64,000 nucleotides of DNA, taken from Ypsolopha sequella (Eukaryota > Arthropoda > Insecta > Lepidoptera > Ypsolophidae). The stretch is taken from NCBI GenBank assembly GCA_934047225.1, contig OW204001.1, positions 13,314,201 to 13,378,200 of the forward strand, in the 5' to 3' direction. Below, one piece after another: positions 1-12,700 of the stretch. Under the pieces are notes generated by a model. That model searched no databases and had not been told where the DNA came from. It saw only the letters and a program-made list of their open reading frames with translations. Position 1 is the stretch's first letter, and every line of letters starts with the position of its first letter. The position numbers were made by a program, and so were the translations under genes.

Positions 1-242
1 GACAAGAGTTGGGGAAATTATTTCTGATAATTTTATGATATTACGTGCCACGTTACACCAAAGAGAATGTTCAGGAGTTAAAATTTGCATGTAAAATACA
101 TGCAATTGTAAAAATTTCTTTTTAATACGAATACGTTTAAAAACGAATTTGTTATCGTTATGTCGTTTAGTGAGTGACACAGATTTATGAGCGATGCTCG
201 TGTAGGTGTAGACATTTCTAGGCAATAGCCTAATAAGGTTCG

Positions 243-526
243 CTCTAATGCAGGGGTCGGCAACCTTACGAAATAGGAGGGCCACACATGCTACCAGGGA
301 ATCAGCGAGGGCCACATTTTGTGCAGTATTGCGTCTAAATATGCATCTTTTAACCGAGAACAATGCTTACTTTTTAGATAGTTCAGAATGGAAAATGTCT
401 GCTCACATAAATATGTATTACTAAATATAGTTATCATGCGGTGGTTGCGAACCTTGCGGGCCACACCTAAGTGGTTCAGGCCGCATGTTGCTCGCGGGCC
501 GCCGGTTGCCGACCCCTGCTCTAATG
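243..526 (-). mobile_element. Short non-autonomous hAT element with hATC remnant
   Basis: Bases 251-265 and 504-518 are a perfect 15-bp terminal inverted repeat (CAGGGGTCGGCAACC). The 268-bp element is flanked by an identical 8-bp duplication CTCTAATG (243-250 and 519-526), the hallmark of hAT transposition. Inside, the minus strand reads a piece resembling the C-terminal dimerisation region of hAT transposases (YLCEQTFS, then KSKHCSRL and a D..L motif). This is therefore an internal-deletion derivative of an autonomous hAT that kept only the last part of the transposase. It cannot encode a working enzyme. Confidence 0.88.
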
Positions 527-1004
527 TCATTTTTTCTGTTTCTAGTACAATACGACTTCCGTTTTATCTTTCAGTTGGTCCATTGTATCTTGTTTTTGGT
601 CTTTTTCTCTTCTTCTTTCTATTATATAATTATGTAAGTATCTGACCGACCATGTTTTTATAATCCAACTGAATTATAAAACCTTATTTGAAACCCTGTT
701 ATTTCAAATTAACATGGAAATCCTGAATAAGCATACAAATTAGGTTCGGGTGAAAGAAAACTAATTAGTGAGCCAACCTGGAAAAATCTTGGGTCCAAGT
801 TTGTAGTTGATTAAAACATTAATTAAATTAGTAGTCGGCCCACATTGAACTCGGGACTTGCTTTCATGATGTTAATCAAAATGTAACACTTTTATAACGA
901 CGGGGCGAAAAAAATTTTTTTTTTTCCTATTGTAAGAACTTATGTTTTTCGTTTAAATCAAAAATTAAAAAAGAAATAGTATGGCGAGTATAAACTTTTA
1001 TTTA
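527..1004. other. AT-rich DNA, no feature recognised
   Basis: No coding exon, tRNA-like box or clear inverted repeat was seen. The short open frames have no recognisable domain and unusual composition for coding sequence. Confidence 0.5.
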
Positions 1005-1285
1005 ACTTCACTTGTGTTGTGGTGTGTTTTAATCTTGCAACTGAGTTTTCTTCTAGTTCCCTCCAACCAATTGAGCTGAAATTTTGCACACCTTTGGTTT
1101 TGGTAACAAACCTTCAGTGACGTCGTTCTTAATCCAATATGGCGGAAGCGACAAGACTGCGATTTATTATTTCCAAGGGTTGGCCCCTTGACATGGGTAT
1201 AAAATAATATAGCAAAGTGAGAGTCTGACTCGCGCACAAAGGGCTCCGTACCACCACACAATATTAGCACGGAACCCTAAAAACA
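1005..1285 (-). repeat. Lepidopteran interspersed repeat (GGGTTCCGTA family), copy 1
   Basis: On the minus strand it opens with TTTTTAGGGTTCCGTGC near 1281 and continues with GGTACGGAGCCC and GTGCGCGAGTCAGACTC, the same words seen in the copies at 15.2, 21.4, 28.8 and 44.1 kb. The 90-residue open frame here is part of the repeat and not a gene. The transposon class is not clear from the sequence. Confidence 0.7.
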
Positions 1286-4200
1286 TTGTGGTGAAAGACT
1301 TGAAAGATTGATTCCATAGCAAAATCAAGGCTACAGAAAATAACCCGCTAAGGAAAGGTAAAAAAGGGTAAAAGGTAATTATAACTACAACTTAAAACAC
1401 ACCCACGTCAGTTCTCGCTCGCTAGTTCCAAAATAAATCTGTTCGGCATTAAAAAATAAACATTATTATAGTATAGAAAATTTTTAGTAGATGGAGCATA
1501 TTCAGAAGTAAAGAAGCAGAAGAAGATTTTGGTTTAAGGTGGATGGTCCAAGGCAATCTTCATACAAACTTGTGGGAACCAATCATGACGACAAAAGTAT
1601 ATTATCTAATTCTGTTACCTTTTTCCACACGTTCCAGTAACTTTACACCCGCGAATAATCAGTTTTTTTACCAACAAACATTTTTAGAATCTAATTTTGT
1701 TATTTAAAACTTTTGTAATCTAATGTATGAAAGTTTTAAATTGCAAAATTAGACTGTTAAAACATTTTGTTCTTAAGAAAAACTGAATATTCGCGAGTGT
1801 AAAATTATTTTAACGTGTAGAGAAAAGTAACAGAACGAAACTGTACTACTTTTGTCGTTATTGGTTTCTCTTGGTTTTTTTATAAAAACTACCTTGGACC
1901 ATAAACTTCCAAAGAAATTTATTTTCTGTTCCTCACACTTAAGGAGTGCTTAGTATTGAAGAAAAATTTGTTTTGACGGCAGTCAAAATAAAATTAAAGC
2001 CTTTAGAATCTGCTTCAATATTTGGGTGATAAAGTGCTTCTTTGAAAAAGCAAACGTCTAAAGCGATATTAAAGCTCTACAGTGAAGATGAAAAGTGCTT
2101 TAGGTGGTATATTAGCGCTAAGATGACCCGTCATAGTTCTCCCGACGCTAGCTTATACCTACAACATTTTCTTATGTTGATAATTCCTTAGGCTGTAAAC
2201 AATCTAGAAATATGCTTACAAGACAAGTGTTTCAAATAACTAATTTCGTCTACCTACGTAATACTCAATGGTGAGGTAAGATTTAATGAGGAATTCTATA
2301 AGGTAACTTAAAGTGTTTAGAATAAAAACATTATTGCGCAGCGAATACACATACATATTTGCATATTTATATTTAAAAAAAAAACGCCTTACTGCAGTGT
2401 TTTTAAGCACTAATTATACGTTTATATTGTAACACATGAAAACTTTAGGGTCCGCAATGGTCTCAAATATTTCTATTGAATTGTCTATTAGCTTATAGAA
2501 AAGGATTGAATGTGAATGAATGGATGTTTATTTACGATAAATAACAATTAGCCAAACCCTCAGTCAAGTCAAGACTACTCGCCGTACTAGTATATTAAAT
2601 AAACTGTTTGACGGACAGGTATCTAGTTTGACATATTAAATATAATATATATAAATATTACATTTTTAGGATGGCTTATTCAAATTACACACTTTCTAAA
2701 CATAATTGTGTATATTATAAATAGGTTTATACATGAAAGTAATTAATTGAATAGGTAGAGTAGTGTGGTGCAAAACATGGAGTGTATTTGACTAAAAAGA
2801 ATAAAGTATTAATAAAATAAAATACATAAAAAGATAAAATTAAAGTTATTAAATAAAGTGTAGGTAGGTATAGTGTTTTATGCAGAGAGAAACATTATGA
2901 AGTCAAAAGAAAATCATAGGCAAGTCTTCAAGCATCTTGCGTTAGAAGATATTTCTTAGCGCCATTGGTGTTGTTAGTGTTAATTGTTAACATTCTAGAA
3001 GTTCAGTAGTTGAAAGCATTAATTATCTCCTTTATATACATTATAGTTGCAATTTCTGGTTAAAACTATAAGACTAGATAGATGCTTTACATTACAGCAC
3101 ATCCTTACCTCTTTTTGACGTTCCTAAAACCCTATTTTAATGTTGTTTAACAAATGATTAACTATTGTCTTAGGACATAAATTTAACTGTTGTATCGTCT
3201 TTAACCTCCTTTAGGCTTTTAAATAATCACCACGTATCGCTTGAATCTTTCTTGGGAACTAATAAAATCCAACACAATAGAATCATCAAATGGTTGTAGT
3301 TTACGGTTGTATTTAAGGCCAATAGGTATACTGTAACGAACAATAAGACACTGAAGGTTGGCAAAAATCCAAGCAAAGCCAAAACAAAACATTTTAGTAC
3401 CGCAAACTTAAATTTAAGGTCGTTCCTTTGCGTTATAAAAAATGTACTTCAGTGACATGTCCAGACTCAGTTCCCATTGTCAACTGATATGAAAAGCTTT
3501 GCATTCTGTAGATACACGCAACCAACTAAGCTCATCAGTCATTCTAAATCTTATTTCTTTCAAGGCAAAGACTACATTTGATAGTTTAGAGGTTTCTAAA
3601 ACTTGGTGTACACAGGAGGGGAGGCTTTTATGAGACAGAATTGCGAACAATGCCGTCGCAGGACGCTAGTGTATATTGAAAGTCTGGTAAAAATGTCCTG
3701 GACAAAGGCTGTGTAGGCAGATGAAGTTGTTTTTGTAGGATGCAGTTTGATTGTGTAAAAAGGAAGATTTTGAATCAGTCTTATTTTAATTACTTCTTTT
3801 TTTGTCATGTCCCAAAAATCATAGTTATTTTAGACATGTTCAATAGATAAAAGAATAGACAGTGTTAAACGATGTTTTTTTATCTATTACACATCTCTTA
3901 AACGACTTCTCCGCGCAAAACCACAAGAGGTTTTTTATTTATTGGAAAAATAAGTTAATTTAAAGTCATAATCGTTATTCGATAAGATTACAAAATGCAA
4001 ATATTCTTTAAAGTAAAATTAATTGTTTTTTTTAATCAGATTACGTCTTTGTTGACGTAACTGGTTATTTGTGTATAAGGTACTTTAATTGATCAATGCT
4101 TAGCTGAGTTTCACATTTATGACCATTTTCAGGACGTCAAGTAACGAAAACAAGCCTGTTAATTTTCTTTAGGTTTGCCATGACATCATAAACAACACAA

Positions 4201-4731
4201 GATTAATTCCTGTATCAATTTGTCCACGTAAGGCCTGAGCAAACAATGGACATTCGTGCACATAGATTGTGAACTGAAGGTCACTATTCAACTCTTCAAG
4301 TTATTGTGAAACCAGAAAAAGATAATTGCTATCGTGACTTCCTTAAAGCCGTTTTGGGTCAAAAAAGTGTTTCGTCACTTAAATAGTCTCGTCGTTTAGT
4401 CTGAACACAAAAATCGTGGATAATTTCAATGTTGATGTTCGTCCCGCTGTCACGTTGTTCACAGATTGTTGTGCAATGGCATTTCACTAAAAGGTCTAAA
4501 CATTTTCACTTGTTCTTGGACTTAGACTGCAGATAATGGACCTGTTGAAAAGAGGGGAAGATAAATACTATCTACAGATCTTTAACTACTTCGGTCTTGC
4601 TTGATACATTTCTTAAATATTTTTCATGCGCGTGCTTTTGGTTTTTAACTTCTTTATTTAGTCGCATTTCAAGTAATCCTCTTAATGCTCTATTGTTCCG
4701 TCCAGATCTCTTTTACTACGTCTTTTTACAG
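1286..4731. other. Long AT-rich stretch without recognisable gene
   Basis: Both strands were read for exon-like protein similarity, tRNA-like boxes and inverted repeats. Nothing could be supported. It may be upstream intron of the Rap1GAP gene or intergenic DNA; the missing 5' exons of that gene were not found here. Confidence 0.5.
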
Positions 4732-5089
4732 GTGGTAGAGCTGATGCCGGGTTCGACTATGGAGGTACCACCATCTTACTTGGAGACACCCTCGAAGTAA
4801 TTCGGGGGAGAGTAAGAGGACGGCTCACAGGCAAAAAACCAGGAGGCCCATCATACCTGGGACCGGTGGATGGCGGTATATCCATCTCTAATAGCCGGGC
4901 CTTATATGGAACAGACTGGTGACGGGCAGCGGCGTCACTGGTGCGAGGGTTCTGGCACCGCACTCACCAACCCGCCTGCCCAGCGTGTGTGAGTAGGGGC
5001 AATTCTTCCAGGATGACTGCCAGGAGTGGCAAAGTCCTGGAAAGGCTTATGTCCAGCAGTGGACGAACTAGGCTGATGGATGGATGATG
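4732..5089 (+). repeat. Probable retroelement or SINE 3' segment
   Basis: The block is GC-richer than its surroundings and ends with GTCCAGCAGTGGACGAACTA followed by GGCTGATGGATGGATGATGA, which resembles 3' ends of lepidopteran retroelements that run into a GATGATG tail. One frame stays open from 4733 to a stop near 4920 but matches nothing I know. A splice-acceptor-like TTTTTACAG precedes 4732, so a small exon cannot be fully excluded. I cannot name the family. Confidence 0.45.
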
Positions 5090-5120
5090 ACGCCTTACGT
5101 CTTCAATGTGGGTTTCCTCG

Positions 5121-6436
5121 TATACGAGGGGCATGCCAAAAGAAATTAGATACTCGAAAATTATAAAATTTATTCTTTATTACAAGTATTGATCTTTTCG
5201 AAGTATTCACCCTGAGCACGTATACACTTTTCCATACGTCTGAACTAATTGGAAAATACCAATGACCACTCTTCTTTAGACACCTCAGAAATCTCGAAAA
5301 TATAGGCAGCCAGTGCATCTTCTTTGCTTTCAAACTTCTTCCCCTTTATTTATTTTTTTTGATTTTTGGAAACAGGTAAAATCACAAAGTGCTAGGTCAG
5401 GGGAATTTGGTGAGTGAGGGAGGATTGACGCATTTTTTGAGTCGAAAAAATCAAGTGTTTTGGCAGACGTGTGCGACGCCGCATTGTCGTGGTGCCCGAG
5501 AAGGCGTCGGATTCCTGACTTCGGTCGCTTGTCACACCAAGCTGATATTACTGTTGGAGCACAAACTGTCACATACCATTCGGAGTTCATCGTTCTTTGA
5601 TTCTCTAGCACTACAGTAGCAATATGATCCGTTTTGCTGAAAAACGAGGCGACCATTTGTTTCTGTGTGCTTCGTGCACGGCGACATTTCGTTGGAGTTG
5701 GCTCATCTTCAAAGCACCATACAGTCGAATGTCACTTTGTTTCGGGATCATAGTTATAAAGCCATGTTTCATCACAAGTCAGTATATCATACACATTTTT
5801 TTTCTCGCCACCGTCGAATTTATCTATCATGAACAGGCACCAATCCAACCGACGGTCTTTCTGTTCATCGGTAAGTTTGTGCGGCACCCATCTCAAACAA
5901 CATTTACGGAGAGAAAGGTGGTCGTGAATTATGGTTTGCATTGCTGCTGATCCAATTCCCTGTTCTCGCTCCAGCTCTACATACATAATTCGTTGGTTTT
6001 CGCGAATAAGTATTCGACTGCACGAACGTTTTCTTCTATGACCGCGGTTGGCAGCCGAACTGTCTTCGCTTCATCTTTGAGACATCCCCGTCCTCTTTTA
6101 AATTCAGCGAACCAATTACATACTGTTGTTCGCGAGCAACCAGACTCACCAAAAGTAGTAGCCAAAAGTTCAAAACATTCTTGAGGCTTAAAACTTTTTT
6201 ATAGTCATAATAAATCATAGCGCGACAATCACTTCGACTGAGCTCCATTGCTGCAAGCGAATTCCTGCCAGATTCTGGGAAAAATGATGCTCATCCAAAT
6301 AAAAAAAAAAGAAATGATGTGCGTTCTATTTTCAGATATATTAACAAACAACTAGCCTATAAGATGATGTATAACTTTCCAGTGTCAATCAAAGGAGTAA
6401 AGAGTATCTAACTTCTTTTGGCATGCCCCTCGTATA
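5121..6436 (-). mobile_element. mariner (Tc1/mariner superfamily) element, full-length but decayed
   Basis: A 1312-bp element (5123-6434) is bounded by 31-bp inverted repeats (5123-5153 and 6404-6434) with one mismatch and is flanked by the TA target dinucleotide on both sides (5121-5122, 6435-6436). Length, TA target and transposase remnants are all typical of mariner. The right end lies 78 bp before the first recognised Rap1GAP exon. The well-kept ends contrast with the broken coding sequence. Confidence 0.93.
5180..6248 (-). pseudogene. mariner transposase, frameshifted
   Basis: Reading the minus strand from 6248 gives mariner transposase pieces in family order but different frames. The N-terminal DNA-binding part starts MELSRSDCRAMIYYD (6248-6036). 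A helix-turn-helix segment contains VCNWFAEFKRGRG (6165-5977). The next piece carries the first catalytic acid in CDETW (5986-5732), and the C-terminal piece carries HHDNAASH and SPDLALCDF (5656-5330). Between the second and third aspartates there are 34 residues, the DD34D spacing of mariner. The tail below 5330 changes frame again. At least three frameshifts separate the pieces, so no functional transposase is made here. Confidence 0.9.
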
Positions 6437-6512
6437 GGTGTTTATATTATGATCATACTCGTATTTATTTAATCTTCATTGTTCCGTTATTGAAATATCA
6501 CAATTGTTTCAG

Positions 6513-6700
6513 GTAACCCACCGACGATAGTGCTGCCATCTGGCGGCGGGTACTGGTCAGATGGCGTGGAGGAGAGCCAGCAAGAGGGAGAGGAGGGGGA
6601 GCCGCGTGCGCAGCCCGGTACCCCGCGCCATGCTTCTTGGCGGCACAACATACAGTCTGACGAAACTGCCAAGTTTTACCGGCGATACTTCCTTGGCAAG
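6513..6700 (+). CDS. Rap1GAP exon a (start of conserved region)
   Basis: Acceptor TTTCAG|GT, donor AAG|GTGAGG. It begins with two bases completing a codon from an unseen upstream exon. It encodes [13 protein letters not shown], a Glu-rich insert, and [12 protein letters not shown], matching the Rap1GAP segment just before the catalytic domain. It ends in phase 0. Confidence 0.9.
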
Positions 6701-9700
6701 GTGAGGATTTTGCTTCTTCTTAAAGAAAATAAACATTCATTAACCAATGGGCGCACACGGGCGATTTTTTTGGGAGTTTGGCTCGTGGAATGGAGTATAA
6801 CAGCGAAGAGGGAATCCTATTAGCTATATCACAACAAAAGCATAAAGGCTAAGTGGGCTCTGAAAATTAAGCCAAGCTCTGCAAATTAAGTAAATTTTTG
6901 AACTAAAAACTCGCACCCTGAGGGTTTCACACAATAAACAACCTCATTGGTTTCAACAACCAATCAAATAATTTGAATAAAAACAACAACAAAAGACAAA
7001 AAAAAAAAGAAAAAACAAAAAAATACTCGTTATTGTACATTATTTTAAAAGAAAATTTACAGGACAAAAAAAGCTACAAGATGGGTTACATACAAGTGGT
7101 TACAATTTCAAAGACAACTTTGAAATGAGAAAATAAGGGCAAGGAAAAAGATTTAGATGAGTCAAAGTAGGCAAAATGTTTTACTAGGTAATTGACATGG
7201 AAAGATTTACACGCAGTTAAAAGCTATTTGAACTTAACTACCTGCATATTCGTATATAAAATGTTATCTAGCCAAAGCTTCTAAAAGGTGGCTAGCTCAA
7301 CCATTATTTTGTAGACCAGTGACATTTTGAAATAACTGATTTGAACCATTTTCTTGTTTTACCTCCAACATTACAAAAAAAAGCTATTTATTCATTGAAA
7401 AACCGTGAATGACAATAAAAGAGTAAAGAAGATCAAATAATCACAGCAATTAACACAACATTGTGGCTGATGTCATCTGTAATTTTTGGCACTATGCCTG
7501 CATTTCCGCTTTAGCAACCCGAGCGACTCATAATACCGTCGTTCTTACAACGACAATGACCTTAGATGACAAAACAAGCAAAAAGGCCGCAATACGGTAC
7601 CCTCAAACACCTTACCAAATCAGAATGGAATTGCTTCATGAGGAACACATTTTCTTGCGGAACGGAACAAAATAAAAGTAAACGGAAAAAATGCCGGCCA
7701 TCTGCTCTGACATTTGCGCGCCACTCAGTCTGGCGAATCTGAATAGTCCGTCGTCCAAAACTGCGTCTTATGTATGACCTACTTCATTTTAACTATAGCT
7801 TTCCTTTTGCGTGAATATAATTTCTGTAGTCCCTGGGAAAATTTACAATTTCCTATGTTAGCTCAAAGTACAATCTATACCGTCACAACATTTTGTTGAA
7901 ATCCGTTGATTGGTTTCAGAGATATAATTTAACAAATTTATCAGCAAAAAGCGTATCGAAATGTATAAATCAAAAACGAGACCGACCAGGAATGATGTCA
8001 ATAATTTTAAGAAGGATGAGATTTTTCTTGATTGCATGACGGATCTTTCTGGCCTGATGTAGTTGCCAACAGAGCCGTTGCCAAGTCTCTTTGTAGAGCA
8101 AATTTCGTGGAATTTACCGTTTATGAAAAATAAAAAGGTTTAAAACATGTTTCGTCAGGAATTTCCTCTTGAACACGTCCCCCTTGACATCATTACATGT
8201 ATGTGTACCCATGCGTCTGTCAATGTCGATGTCCTTTTATATCCTTGCTACCTTCAGTTATACCTAGGTACATAATACCGGTTGTTAATTTACTGGTATC
8301 TATTAATGAACCACATACTCTACTTATCATATTTTAATAAAGTTTCTCAAAGAAATATTGCTTGCTAAATACAAAATCTTTAGCTTTACAATTTTTCACA
8401 CCCAAGTATTCATATATATGTACTCGTGCTATGTACCTTTTTCATACTTTGTACTAGACTATTTTGCTTGCAAAGAAAATATTTACATACTCAAACAAAT
8501 ATTTTGCCGCAACAAGTACCCGGAGGGGGCGCTAGAGGTGTTAACGATTTCAATTAAACAGTCTAAACACACTCTCACTCACTTTTGGCTGACAATTTAT
8601 CCATGCCAACATGATCATGAATAGGATGGGGTATGGATGTGGGATATTTTCTTGTTGGGCATAAAAATATAATTGAAACACATAATCGACTTTTACTTTC
8701 ACACGTTGCTGTAGATAATCTGACCTTATGCCATATAGGTTTAACCAAGCATGTCAATCCATACATATATGTAGCTTGGTAAGCATATCTAGTGATAGCC
8801 TTTTATAATAAGGTAGGTTTTTTCAAGGCAAAGGGGAGCCCCACTCTATTTATGCCAAGTGTGCGGAATCAGCCGAGTGTTAAATTTTAAATTGCACTTC
8901 TTTCTTCGCCTTTTCATTTGAGAGTCATTGAGAATATTGATTTTATGAAGAGTGCATTTTGGCACGTCGCGGGTTAGTCACCCCTTTTTATAAGTAATCT
9001 ATCTCTTTGTACCCATTTGAAGAGCCCTTTACTTTATTTGAGAAATTGAATGCCTATCTTCATGGCTAAGTATGAAGCTGTGAAGAGTTAGAAGTATCAT
9101 ACAAACTGGGCACTCGATAAAATAATTTGATCTACTTTAATAATCGTAGAAACAAAAATTAAAAAGTCTCATGGATCAGCAGAAAATCAATTACCCCGAT
9201 AAGAATAAAATCCACATAATACTATTTAGTTAATTAATGCTAAAACATAGGCATTACGCTCTGCATTGCCCGTTGCTTATGTTAAAGCCCAAGTTGCAAT
9301 GTCTTTGTATGGCACACCTTTATATGAACCTCTAGAAGCCACAGAATACCCCCCGGGGGTCTTAGGATTTATAATCTGAGAGGGGAGAGGAAGGGCTTAA
9401 AAGACCATGGCTGCGCATACGCATACGCTACAGTTATAAACACGTGTGAACTTTCTCATACCCACGCTTTAGCTTTTCTTATTGTTTCGTGTCGTCTCGA
9501 ATTGTTGTAATTGCCAGCATGAATGAACTTGGTTTAGTCGTAGAAAGAAAACTGTTTATTCACACTTAAGAAACTTTATATAAATAATGAAGTTTTCATT
9601 TAGGAGATATGAAAAGTGACTATTTCTTCTCATTTGTTAGTTCATAGTGTGATAATTATGATCATAACAGTATGTGGTTTTGTTGTTTTTAGTATTTTTT

Positions 9701-12700
9701 TTGTTTCATTGCAGTCATTATTAGATTGGTATTTCTTTTTACACCTTGATTCAAACATTCCCACGATAATGGTACATGAGACATCCAAAGGAGGAATTTA
9801 AAATTTTTTGATTGATGTACAAAATATCAGCTATGAAGTTTATTTAAATTTCATAACATCTGTTAGGAAATAGTTGCAATAATGTAGTTATTCGCTTCAT
9901 AGAAGTTGGAAAATTCAACCGCATTCTAATAAAGTACCCACCATTATAAAGTCGATACGATACGATATTTATACTGCGTCTGCTGGAAATGCATTGAAAG
10001 TTCCTGCCTGCAACAATTTACGATAAAACGCTGAAACGAACTTCGTATGTTCTACAAAAGGGTTGTACAATACAAAAGGGTTATTTGTGAAACATGACAT
10101 AATTTGTGAGTAAAATCTTTTCTTCAAAAAATGCAATATTTACGAAATGACGTGTAAATACTTTCACATGCACTTTAAATAGTTTTTCTCAATGAGACCT
10201 GAAAATTCTTTAATAGCATTTCCTAGTACGAAAAAAAAACGTTATTGAAAAAAATATTTATTTAAGATACATATACAGTAAAGATTGAGAGTGACAACAC
10301 CAAGAATAAAATAAGTTAGGTAATCTAATTTGGGAATTTTTCATGTATATTTTAATAGAATTTATTTACAAATCCAAGCCAAAGTGATGTTTTTTACGCT
10401 TGAAAATTGAAACAAGAAAGGAACAAAAATATTAAAATTCTAAAGTTATAGAGTGGGAAACAGTCGTTTGCTCACCGGCCGGAACCGTTTCGCGCCATGT
10501 GAACCAAGACACTGCCTGTTTAGATCGTGCGGTAGATTGGGCTGATTGCTACTATAGGTTCAGTTTCCAATGGGGTTTGGAAACCGGGTACTTCAAAGTT
10601 TTGTTAGAGCTATGCATGACGTTCCTATATAGGTTGGCCTAGAGGTTCAATTCCCAACAACGCCTACCCTAAAATTTTAAATCGAATTTCCACTACTAGA
10701 TTGATTGGAATTTGAATTTTGATTGAATTTGATTGGTTTGTTGGTTAGATAAACCATTTCTAGGCGTTTCTATATACCTATAGAAAAATAAATTAAAAGC
10801 AAAACGTACTCTAACCTCAAAGACCTTAAATGGGTTGGTTGTTCAAGAATGTCGAAACCCGATTAACACTACTTACTCAAGTACATACTGATACATACAT
10901 ACATATACTCACGCCTGTCTCCGAAAGGGGTAGACAGAGACTACAGATGTCCATCGGCTACAATCCTGAAACACCTTTTTCGCCTTTTCCAAATCCATCA
11001 ATCTAGTCAGACAAGCTATTCTATTCCGGGTAAAAAATTGAAATTGCCCTTTTTTAGTAATATTGTAAAATTGTCCTTCTTCTTACTCAAGTAGTATTAT
11101 TATAATGCCAAAACATGTTTATGAACAGTTTTGATATCAAAGAGCAAGTAACTGAAATGCTACTTGATACTCGTACTAATGACCTTTTAGTCTACTTTCT
11201 TTGCGTGAAAATGCTTTCAAAAAGTATTCGGAAAACTATAAAAACTAAACACGGTGAGTCCCATACTCCTAATAATGTTTTCAAAAATTATTAACGCCTT
11301 TTGCTCTCTGTAGCCAATTTTTTTTCTAGTTGTGTTCTTTCCAAGTGCTTCTTTATTTTGTTGATATGCCTTTACCCTCTCATTTGAGAACCACTGCTCG
11401 ATACGAGCCCTTCCTATCGCACGTACAAATGTACAAGCTTTTTATTTTTATTTTTATTTTATTCATGCGTTACGAGCTAATGAGGACTGTAAGCACGTCC
11501 TTCAACTAAGTAAATTACAGTTTTTGTTAGTATTGTTATATTATATATAAAGGAACGCGAAACGTGGATTGCTACATTTATTACTTTGGTATACTTCCCA
11601 CACGCCATTTGTGATCCCATTTCTGACATTTTATGGCGAATTTTTCTCATTTTAAGAAAATTGTTTCTAAAATTTTGAGAATTTTATAATAAAACTCCAA
11701 GATAATGTATATTACTAACATTACCTGTCTGCACGTTTATCCCCTTTCAACCCTCAAAGGTCGATGGGTCATTGTGACACCAGTGGAAGGGTTAGTCTGA
11801 TGAATGTGATACTTAGACGTATCAGCCGATATCAGTGAAGGGTTGACGTGTAAATACGGCCGTATCAGTTGACGGATGTGGGGCGTCGCTGTTTGGGGTT
11901 GAAAACATAGAATTTTGGTTATATTGCTTATCAAAGCTTACATTTATCAATTTCGTATTCGAGAAATTAATAAAGGGGGGCTTGAGTTTTATTTGTACAG
12001 GAATTATTAATAAACGTTCGCGGTCGCAACGAGCAATAAAAAAAGGTATATTAGGGTAAATTATATTAGTTGGCGAAACTCAAAACATAGGTAGTAGTAG
12101 TTTATATGAACAATTGTTTGTATGGGAGCTAGGCGAAATTCTTAAAATTTGTTTTCACCTTCCCATACTGGGCCAGTCAGCTGAAGTTGCGAAAAAAAGT
12201 TGCGAATTTCGCTTAGCTCCCATACAAACAGTTGTTCATATAGACAGCACTACCTATGTTTGTTATAATTTTGTTATCGCCATTAAAATAAATCTTATAT
12301 GCCAAAATGATGCCTGATCATTGGCAATGCCACCACTGATTATGCAGTCGTTCCGAAAATATGGCCAAATTGCTGCGTCTTTTATCATCGTTTTCTGAAA
12401 GACGCAAATTGAAAGCTAAAGACGGTAATTGAAGGGAACCGGGGTTGATGCTCTTTTTAGAAAGGCGTTGATGGATGACGTCATTCGGAGATTCCGAGAG
12501 CGTTTTTTTGCAACGTCGTTTCACTGATTTTTAGGGTTCCGTCCGCACCCTCAAAGTTAAAATGGAATCATTGTAACATCTCGTGTATGTCCGTTTATTT
12601 GTCACAGGTTTTTCTCAAAACCGCTAGTAAAAGAAAGGAAAAAATTATCTTTTAATTAATATATATATATATATTTTCTATTTTGCTCCAATCCTCCTTA

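Noticed and set aside
998..1270. 90-residue minus-strand open frame
   Set aside because: It coincides with a dispersed repeat copy, and its protein matches only translations of that repeat.
4732..4800. Possible upstream Rap1GAP exon after TTTTTACAG
   Set aside because: The reading frame without stops continues through both donor candidates into a retroelement-like block, the donor at 4797 gives the wrong phase for exon 6513, and the peptide does not match the Rap1GAP segment expected there.
5389..6184. Plus-strand open frames of 60-108 residues
   Set aside because: They are antisense shadows of the mariner transposase.
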